Source: an uncultured Lachnospiraceae bacterium (GTDB lineage: Bacteria > Bacillota > Clostridia > Lachnospirales > Lachnospiraceae). Taken from it: DNA of 10,429 nt. The notes beneath the pieces were generated by a model that had not been told where the DNA came from, made no database searches, and worked only from the letters and a program-made list of their open reading frames with translations. Within the stretch, counting starts at the first letter, position 1. Every line of letters starts with the position of its first letter. The stretch is taken from contig CAJUIO010000114.1 of the NCBI GenBank assembly GCA_910586025.1, forward strand, positions 1 through 10,429, given 5' to 3'. The position numbers and the translations under genes are program-made. Of the stretch, positions 1 to 4,600 are shown piece by piece.

Positions 1-35
1 GGAAAAACTTTAGGGCTGAATGAAAAAATTTTTAC

Positions 36-42
36 AAGGAGG
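36..42 (+). promoter_or_regulatory. Ribosome binding site of the recombinase gene
   Basis: AAGGAGG lies 6 nt before the ATG at 49, a near-perfect Shine-Dalgarno that fixes the start. The preceding 35 bases are A/T-rich (an AAAAAATTTTT run), but I see no promoter I can defend. Confidence 0.8.
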
Positions 43-48
43 AATCAG

Positions 49-642
49 ATGAATACAGCACAACCGATACGAGACAAAGGGGATCTGAGCCGATTCAAGG
101 AATATTACAGGCTCATATGCCCGAACAAAAGAAATCATCTGTTGATGGTGATGGGGCTGAACACGGCTCTTCGGATCTCCGATTTGTTGGAGCTAAAATG
201 GGAAGACGTATATGATTTCGAACTTCAGAAGTACAGAGCGCATCTGCAAGTCACAGAGCACAAGACAGGGAAAGGCTCTGTAATCTGGATAAACGGTAAT
301 ATAAAGAAAGCTCTTACAGAGTATATGGAGTATCTGACTCTGACAGGGAGAACTCCCTGTGCAGGCCGGTTCCTGTTTACGAATAACAGGAGAAAGAATC
401 AGCCGATTTCCCGGGTACAGGCATTCCGACTTGTAAAAAGAGCCGCCGCTGACTGCCATCTGGAAGGTGTGATCAGCTGTCATTCCTTGCGGAAAACCTT
501 TGGTTATTACGCATGGCGGCAGGGAATCGAACCGGCGCTTCTTATGAACATCTATAATCATTCTTCTTTTCAGGTCACTGTCCGGTATCTTGGGATTGAG
601 CAGGATGACAGGGACAACATTTTCCGTAATATAGACATTTGA
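49..642 (+). CDS. Minimal tyrosine recombinase (catalytic domain only)
   Basis: This 197-aa site-specific DNA recombinase would cut and rejoin DNA through a 3'-phosphotyrosine intermediate. The catalytic set is visible: Arg42 in ALRISDLLELKW, the beta-hairpin lysine in HKTGK (72-75), His145 and Arg148 in CHSLRKT, His171 in YNHSS, and the nucleophile Tyr180 in VRYLGIE. The family usually has 300-400 residues with an N-terminal SAM-like arm-binding domain. Here only about 30 residues precede the catalytic domain, which matches the small FimB/FimE-like and orphan integrases of Firmicutes. Nothing looks truncated, since it has a good Shine-Dalgarno and a natural stop. No excisionase or phage gene lies beside it. 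It could be a phase-variation recombinase or a leftover of a mobile element; its target is unknown. Its place upstream of the csrA-flagellin pair is suggestive but does not prove a role in motility. Confidence 0.9.
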   Translation: MNTAQPIRDKGDLSRFKEYYRLICPNKRNHLLMVMGLNTALRISDLLELKWEDVYDFELQKYRAHLQVTEHKTGKGSVIWINGNIKKALTEYMEYLTLTGRTPCAGRFLFTNNRRKNQPISRVQAFRLVKRAAADCHLEGVISCHSLRKTFGYYAWRQGIEPALLMNIYNHSSFQVTVRYLGIEQDDRDNIFRNIDI

Positions 643-654
643 GACAGGGGAAAG

Positions 655-678
655 GTAACACAATATAAAATGTGTTAC
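655..678. repeat. Perfect 8-bp dyad with 8-bp spacer after the recombinase gene
   Basis: GTAACACA (655-662) and TGTGTTAC (671-678) are exact inverted copies around an 8-bp A/T spacer. No T-run follows on the + strand, so a standard intrinsic terminator is unlikely. It could be an operator for the csrA-flagellin transcript or a recombinase core site, since tyrosine recombinase sites are short inverted arms around a 6-8 bp crossover region. I saw no second copy in the window. Confidence 0.6.
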
Positions 679-714
679 ATAGATCAGTATTTAACAGAAT
701 ACGTGAAAAAATTC

Positions 715-721
715 AAGGAGG
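715..721 (+). promoter_or_regulatory. Ribosome binding site of the csrA-like gene
   Basis: AAGGAGG is followed 6 nt later by the ATG at 728. It selects this start and indicates strong initiation. Confidence 0.8.
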
Positions 722-727
722 AAGGAA

Positions 728-997
728 ATGCTTAGAATGTCTGTGGCGGCCCGGGAATATCTGATGCTGGGGGATGATATCAAGATCGTGTTTCTGGGAG
801 GAAGCGGAAAGCATATGAGGATTATGATCGATGCCCCCAGGGATATCAATGTAGTCAGGAGCAGTGTGCTGGAAAAGAACAGCACACAGGAGGAGCGGGC
901 AAAGCTACCCAGGTATTATTCCGAGGAGGAGCATCCCGAAAAATATAAGAAAAAATCGAACGTGATCATCACGGGAGGGAAACGGGAAAACCATTAA
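728..997 (+). CDS. csrA: CsrA-like RNA-binding regulator, divergent, with C-terminal tail
   Basis: CsrA proteins are small dimers that bind GGA motifs in mRNA leaders; in Bacillus, CsrA represses flagellin translation and is antagonised by FliW. Residues 1-47 align without gaps to E. coli CsrA: the LMLGDDI turn (12-18), G24, G27, R31, the APRD block (36-39) and Arg44. However, the beta-1 RNA-contacting segment, normally L-T-R-R/K at 4-7, is M-S-V-A here, so Arg6 and its neighbour are lost while Arg44 is kept. The protein has 89 residues against the usual 60-75, with a charged, lysine-rich tail (about 50-89). It lies 128 bp before flagellin in the same direction, the usual Firmicutes order. 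No fliW is present in the window. Family membership is fairly certain from fold pattern and synteny. Whether it still binds RNA canonically is open; a second CsrA may exist elsewhere. Confidence 0.78.
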   Translation: MLRMSVAAREYLMLGDDIKIVFLGGSGKHMRIMIDAPRDINVVRSSVLEKNSTQEERAKLPRYYSEEEHPEKYKKKSNVIITGGKRENH

Positions 998-1008
998 CGG
1001 GTAATAGA

Positions 1009-1057
1009 CGGATGCGCCGGCGTACTGTCAGGGCCCGGCGGGAAGCAAGTGCATCCG
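1009..1057 (+). other. Structured 5' part of the flagellin leader
   Basis: CGGATGC (1009-1015) can pair with GCATCCG (1051-1057), and CGCCGG (1015-1020) with CCGGCG (1035-1040), giving a G/C-rich stem-loop of about 49 nt between csrA and flagellin. No U-tract follows, so it is not an obvious terminator. It may stabilise the flagellin mRNA after processing or present the ACGGA at 1008-1012. Pairing was worked out by eye, without energy calculation. Confidence 0.4.
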
Positions 1058-1078
1058 GTTTATTATAAATGAAACAGG

Positions 1079-1098
1079 TATGCAAACGGATTTGCATA
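1079..1098 (+). promoter_or_regulatory. Candidate CsrA-binding hairpin in the flagellin leader
   Basis: Eight bases at 1079-1086 (TATGCAAA) pair perfectly with 1091-1098 (TTTGCATA), leaving a four-base loop CGGA; with the closing A this reads ANGGA. GGA in a hairpin loop is the classic high-affinity CsrA/RsmA target. The hairpin ends 12 nt before the Shine-Dalgarno, as site BS1 does relative to BS2 in the Bacillus hag leader. That CsrA binds here is inference. Confidence 0.65.
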
Positions 1099-1110
1099 AA
1101 AACAAACAAC

Positions 1111-1117
1111 ACGGAGG
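1111..1117 (+). promoter_or_regulatory. Flagellin Shine-Dalgarno overlapping an ACGGA CsrA motif
   Basis: ACGGAGG combines the ribosome binding site with a CsrA-type ANGGA motif and lies 8 nt before the ATG at 1126. It rules out the in-frame upstream ATG at 1069, which has no Shine-Dalgarno and would add 19 residues not found in flagellins. Confidence 0.75.
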
Positions 1118-1125
1118 TAAATACT

Positions 1126-1956
1126 ATGGTAGTACAACACAACTTAACGGCAATGAACTCCAACAGAATGTTGGGGCTCACCACCAAGACACAGGGCAAG
1201 TCAACAGAGAAGCTGTCTTCGGGCTACAAGATCAACCGTGCGGCAGACGATGCGGCGGGGCTTGCTATTTCCGAGAAGATGAGACGGCAGATCAGAGGTC
1301 TGACACAGGCTTCCCTGAACGCACAGGATGGTATCAGCGCAGTGCAGACGGCGGAGGGCGCTCTGAACGAAGTGCACGACATGCTCCAGAGAATGAACGA
1401 GCTGGCAATCAAGTCCGCAAACGGAACGAACCAGACGGAGGACCAGAGCTATATCCAGAGCGAGGTTGATGCCCTGATCAAAGAGATCGACCGTGTGGCG
1501 ACCACGACGACATTCAACGAGAGAAATCTTCTGGACGGCAGCTGGTCCGGCGGCATTGACCTGCAGGTTGGGGCTGAAGGCACCGCTTCGAATGCAATCT
1601 CGGTGTCAATTAAAGCCATGAGCGCGGCGGGAATCAGTGTCAACAGCCTGTCTTCAACGGGTGTGGCGAGCCAGTCAGCGGCTAAGAGTTCGATCAGTAC
1701 GATCAAAGCGGCTATGACTGTGATCAGCAAACAGCGTTCCGACCTTGGTGCGATTCAGAACAGACTGGAGCACACAATCAACAACCTGGACAACGTGGTG
1801 GAGAACACCACTGCGGCGGAGAGCGCAATCCGTGACACGGATATGGCCACGGAGATGGTTAAGTACTCCAACAACCAGATACTGGCACAGGCAGGTCAGG
1901 CTATGCTGGCTCAGTCCAATCAGTCCAATCAGGGCGTATTGTCACTGCTTCAGTAA
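1126..1956 (+). CDS. hag: Flagellin, filament subunit
   Basis: This is the 276-aa structural protein of the flagellar filament, exported by the flagellar type III apparatus. The N-terminal D0/D1 region (1 to about 138) has the hallmark blocks MVVQHNLTAMNSNR, LSSGYKINRAADDAAGLAISEKMR and VQTAEGALNEVHDMLQRMNELAIKSANGT. The C-terminal D1/D0 (about 200-276) has AAESAIRDTDMATEMVKYS and ends in VLSLLQ. The central part (about 140-195) is short and rich in Ser, Thr and Ala, a plausible site of O-glycosylation by the downstream enzymes. Arg89, Leu93 and Glu113 correspond to the Salmonella residues R90, L94 and E114 contacted by TLR5, so the TLR5 surface looks intact. The start at 1126 is set by the ACGGAGG box and the family's N-terminus. 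Expression probably depends on CsrA-type leader control. I found no convincing sigma-28 promoter immediately upstream. Confidence 0.97.
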   Translation: MVVQHNLTAMNSNRMLGLTTKTQGKSTEKLSSGYKINRAADDAAGLAISEKMRRQIRGLTQASLNAQDGISAVQTAEGALNEVHDMLQRMNELAIKSANGTNQTEDQSYIQSEVDALIKEIDRVATTTTFNERNLLDGSWSGGIDLQVGAEGTASNAISVSIKAMSAAGISVNSLSSTGVASQSAAKSSISTIKAAMTVISKQRSDLGAIQNRLEHTINNLDNVVENTTAAESAIRDTDMATEMVKYSNNQILAQAGQAMLAQSNQSNQGVLSLLQ

Positions 1957-1979
1957 TGCGGGGTTAAGACTATCGATAG
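1954..1979 (+). promoter_or_regulatory. Weak candidate sigma-28 promoter before the glycosylation genes
   Basis: TAAT (1954-1957), 14 bases, then ATCGATAG (1972-1979) resembles the sigma-28/SigD pattern TAAA-N14-16-GCCGATAA, with the CGATA core kept. The CTATCGATAG palindrome at 1970-1979 could be the sole reason for the match. Transcription would start near 1986, inside the 5' arm of the terminator, and so could bypass it. Confidence 0.25.
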
Positions 1980-1984
1980 AAAAT

Positions 1985-2014
1985 GGGGGTTGGCTTTTTG
2001 CCGGCTCCCTTTTT
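1985..2014 (+). terminator. Intrinsic terminator of the flagellin transcript
   Basis: A 10-bp stem, GGGGGTTGGC (1985-1994) with GCCGGCTCCC (2000-2009) including three G-U pairs, surrounds a TTTTT loop and is followed by TTTTT (2010-2014). It ends only 3 nt before the ribosome binding site of the next gene, so readthrough would give a lower dose of the downstream enzymes. Confidence 0.75.
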
Positions 2015-2017
2015 CAT

Positions 2018-2023
2018 GGAGGG
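2018..2023 (+). promoter_or_regulatory. Ribosome binding site deciding the start at 2028
   Basis: GGAGGG lies 4 nt before ATG 2028. The longer in-frame start at 1983 lies at the edge of the terminator hairpin and has no Shine-Dalgarno, so it is rejected. Confidence 0.65.
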
Positions 2024-2027
2024 AAGC

Positions 2028-2705
2028 ATGAGGGTGGAACAACAATATAGGGAAGTGCTGCGGTTAAAAAGAGAAATAAACCTGAGGCTTTCAGTGGGAA
2101 CGGGCTTTTGGGAGATCAGAGAACTGGCACTCTTTCTTGCGGGAGACAAGGCCTACCTCAAACTAAAGCGGGAGGAAAAACAGCTTATGATGTTGGACTG
2201 TTTCTTTGGGATATGGCAGGAAGAAAAAAAGAAGCTGCCTAAAGGCAGGATAGAGACGGACATTTTTCATGACATATCCAGTCTGGAGGAGCTGGAGAAA
2301 AAGTACCAGAGGATTAAGTATTGCGGCCTGCGGATAGAAAATGCCGTCCCCGGTCCTTACGTGGAGCAGGCCCTGGAATGGCTTGAGGAAGACAAGGTAA
2401 GCGGTATAGCAGTTGGAAAGATATTTCTTCTGGAAACCTCCGAGAGAGAGGAAAATCTGTTATCCATGGCGCAGTATCTGAAACAAGGGGGAAATGCGGT
2501 AGACGGCCTCCTTCTTCTGCAATGCGCCAACGAGGCCCTTCCAGGCCGGGAGAGCCTGCTTCTGGAGGAGGCGGATATCTGGATTGATGCCGGGGAGTGG
2601 GAGGCGGCGCTGTCACTTCTTTGCCGGATAAAAAATCCGTCTCAGGACATCAGGGGGCTGAAAGAGGATTTGGAAAGGCTGCGGCGGGTGGAAGGGAATG
2701 ACTGA
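2028..2705 (+). CDS. Unrecognised 225-aa soluble protein of the flagellin modification cluster
   Basis: I do not recognise a named family. The product is a charged, mostly helical-looking cytoplasmic protein with no signal peptide or membrane segment. The N-terminal part (1 to about 100) is rich in Lys, Glu, Leu and Arg. The C-terminal part (about 140-225) has helix pairs with alternating small and aromatic residues (MAQYLKQGGNAVDGLLLLQCANEALP, then ADIWIDAGEWEAALSLLCRIKNP), which resemble degenerate tetratricopeptide repeats. It is the first gene after the flagellin terminator and overlaps the next glycosyltransferase gene by 8 nt, so coupled translation with that enzyme is likely. A role as partner or scaffold for glycosylation, or as a flagellin-binding factor, is inferred only from position. 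The start was chosen from the GGAGGG box. Confidence 0.75.
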   Translation: MRVEQQYREVLRLKREINLRLSVGTGFWEIRELALFLAGDKAYLKLKREEKQLMMLDCFFGIWQEEKKKLPKGRIETDIFHDISSLEELEKKYQRIKYCGLRIENAVPGPYVEQALEWLEEDKVSGIAVGKIFLLETSEREENLLSMAQYLKQGGNAVDGLLLLQCANEALPGRESLLLEEADIWIDAGEWEAALSLLCRIKNPSQDIRGLKEDLERLRRVEGND

Positions 2706-4584
2706 TAAGAATAAGATCTGTTTTATTATATGTACGAATGACGGCCAGCAGCTGGAAGAATGCCTGATGTATCTGAGCCTGCTGCATGTTCCGGAGGGCT
2801 ATTCGACGGATGTGGTCACGGTAACGGGTGCGGCATCCATGGCCTCCGGCTACAACGGGGCCATGCGCTCATCCGATGCGAAGTATAAGATTTACCTGCA
2901 TCAGGACACCTTTATCGTGGAAACATTTTTTCTGGATTACCTGCTAAGACTTTTCCGGAAAAGCTCAAGGATCGGCATGGTCGGAATCGTGGGGGCGGAG
3001 AGACTGTCCGGGGACGGTGTTATGTGGCATGAGCAAAGGTGTGGTAACTTTTACAGGCTGGACGGGCTCAGGAAAGACGGGTTTGACAATGTGGAGCCTT
3101 TCAAACGGGGACACAGAGAGGTGGAGGTGATTGACGGCCTGCTTATGGCGACCCAGCATGACCTGTCGTGGAGGGAGGACGTGTTTGACGGCTTTGACTT
3201 TTACGATGTATCGCAGTGCATGGAATTCCGGAGGGCCGGATACAAGATTGCGGTTCCGGCGCAGAAAACCAACTGGGTGATCCACGACTGCGTGGCTCCC
3301 GACTTCTGGAATTATAATAAGTATCGGGAGCTTTTACTGCGGGAATATCCGGAAATTGTGCAAAACCGCCGGGAAAGAAAGAGAATTTTGTTTCTGAACA
3401 GTAAACAGATTATTTCTATCGGGATCCCCACTGCGTTCACCCAGCTTGGACATAACGTGACGATACCCGATTACCAGGTCACGCTGGAAACGGGAGGACG
3501 TGTGGATCAGCTGGATCAGGAAATTGTGGAGGAGATCCTGGAGGAGGGGCATTACGACCTGGCCGTGACATATGATTTCAGCCAGGGCACATCAAACGCC
3601 TGCCAGGCCTTTGGCATCCCCTACTACGCCTGGGTTTATGATTCGCCCCTCATGGGGCTGTACAGCAGGGAAGCGCAAAACGAGGTCAACTATATCAGTG
3701 TGTTTGACAAAAAACAGTATCATAGACTGGAGGGCCTTGGACTGAAGCACCTGTTTTACCTGCCTCTTGCTCCGGAAACGGATAATTTCGGGGTGGTGCG
3801 CATCGGAAAGAGGGATGAGAAAAAATATGCCGGGGACGTGTCTTTCGTGGGGCGTCTGTATAACAACCGGGGATTTGAGGAAATCTTTGACAAGGACGGG
3901 GAGAAATACCTGAAAGAGGCGGAAGCGGTCATAGAGGGAATGGACTGTGTGTGGGATGATGGTGCCACTATTTTTGGCAGGGTGTCAGAGGAACTGGTGC
4001 AGTATATGTCTTCAAGACTTCCGGAGGATATCTGGAAGTCTTGGAACATGGACAGACGCTATTACTGCGAAAGCATGAGGCTGGTACGAAAATGCAACGA
4101 GGCGGAGAGAATACGGATTTTGGAGACATTGGGGGAGAAGTATGCCATAACGGTTTATTCCGACCAGTCGGCGAAAGACATGCTGAAGAATATAAAGGTC
4201 GGGCCCTGGCTCGAATACGGGACGGAAATGCCGAAGGTGTTTTATCTCAGCAGGATCAACCTTAACATCACCTCCAGGAGCATCGAGAGCGGGATTCCCT
4301 TAAGAATCTGGGACATCCTGGCGGTGGGCGGCTTCTGCCTGACGAATTACCAGCCGGAGCTCGAGGATTACTTCGAGATCGGAAAGGATCTGGAGGTTTA
4401 CCACGACCTGAAGGAGCTGGAGGAAAAAATCGCATATTATCTTGAGCATGAGGACGAGAGACTGCGGATTGCCGTCAACGGCTATAAAAAGGTGAGGGAC
4501 GGACATAACCTGAAAATACGGATGAGGAAGGTGCTTGACCTGGTTTTCGGAGACGGGGATCCGGGGGCACCGGGTGCGGTATGA
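2698..4584 (+). CDS. Two-domain glycosyltransferase: GT2-like plus CgeB-like
   Basis: This 628-aa cytoplasmic protein probably attaches or extends a sugar on flagellin. The N-terminal domain (about 5-220) resembles the Glyco_tranf_2_5 type of GT-A fold enzymes. It begins KICFIICTND and has the family's YNGAMRSSDAKYKIYLHQDT block (52-71), where H68-Q69-D70 stands at the metal/nucleotide position, and an acceptor-side IDGLLMATQHD stretch (145-155). From about 228 the protein turns into a CgeB/DUF3880-like GT-B part: KRILFLNSKQ at its start, YAWVYDSPLMGLY (310-322), and the C-terminal donor-site region SRSIESGIPLRIWDILAVGG (526-545). So two catalytic modules are fused. There is no signal peptide or membrane segment. 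It overlaps the upstream gene by 8 nt and is followed after 16 nt by the next gene. The sugar and order of action cannot be read from sequence. Confidence 0.85.
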   Translation: MTDKNKICFIICTNDGQQLEECLMYLSLLHVPEGYSTDVVTVTGAASMASGYNGAMRSSDAKYKIYLHQDTFIVETFFLDYLLRLFRKSSRIGMVGIVGAERLSGDGVMWHEQRCGNFYRLDGLRKDGFDNVEPFKRGHREVEVIDGLLMATQHDLSWREDVFDGFDFYDVSQCMEFRRAGYKIAVPAQKTNWVIHDCVAPDFWNYNKYRELLLREYPEIVQNRRERKRILFLNSKQIISIGIPTAFTQLGHNVTIPDYQVTLETGGRVDQLDQEIVEEILEEGHYDLAVTYDFSQGTSNACQAFGIPYYAWVYDSPLMGLYSREAQNEVNYISVFDKKQYHRLEGLGLKHLFYLPLAPETDNFGVVRIGKRDEKKYAGDVSFVGRLYNNRGFEEIFDKDGEKYLKEAEAVIEGMDCVWDDGATIFGRVSEELVQYMSSRLPEDIWKSWNMDRRYYCESMRLVRKCNEAERIRILETLGEKYAITVYSDQSAKDMLKNIKVGPWLEYGTEMPKVFYLSRINLNITSRSIESGIPLRIWDILAVGGFCLTNYQPELEDYFEIGKDLEVYHDLKELEEKIAYYLEHEDERLRIAVNGYKKVRDGHNLKIRMRKVLDLVFGDGDPGAPGAV

Positions 4585-4590
4585 GCACGA

Positions 4591-4597
4591 GGAGGGG
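4591..4597 (+). promoter_or_regulatory. Ribosome binding site deciding the start at 4601
   Basis: GGAGGGG lies 3 nt before ATG 4601, with a further G/A-rich stretch just upstream. The in-frame ATG at 4535 lies inside the preceding gene, has no such box and would add 22 atypical residues. Confidence 0.65.
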
Positions 4598-4600
4598 CAT

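Noticed and set aside
666..691. Possible sigma-28 promoter TAAA-N14-TCAGTATT before csrA
   Set aside because: Only about three of eight -10 positions agree with GCCGATAA, too weak to call.
1069..1125. Upstream in-frame ATG that would lengthen flagellin by 19 residues
   Set aside because: It has no Shine-Dalgarno, passes through the leader hairpin, and gives an N-terminus unlike any flagellin; the ACGGAGG box supports 1126.
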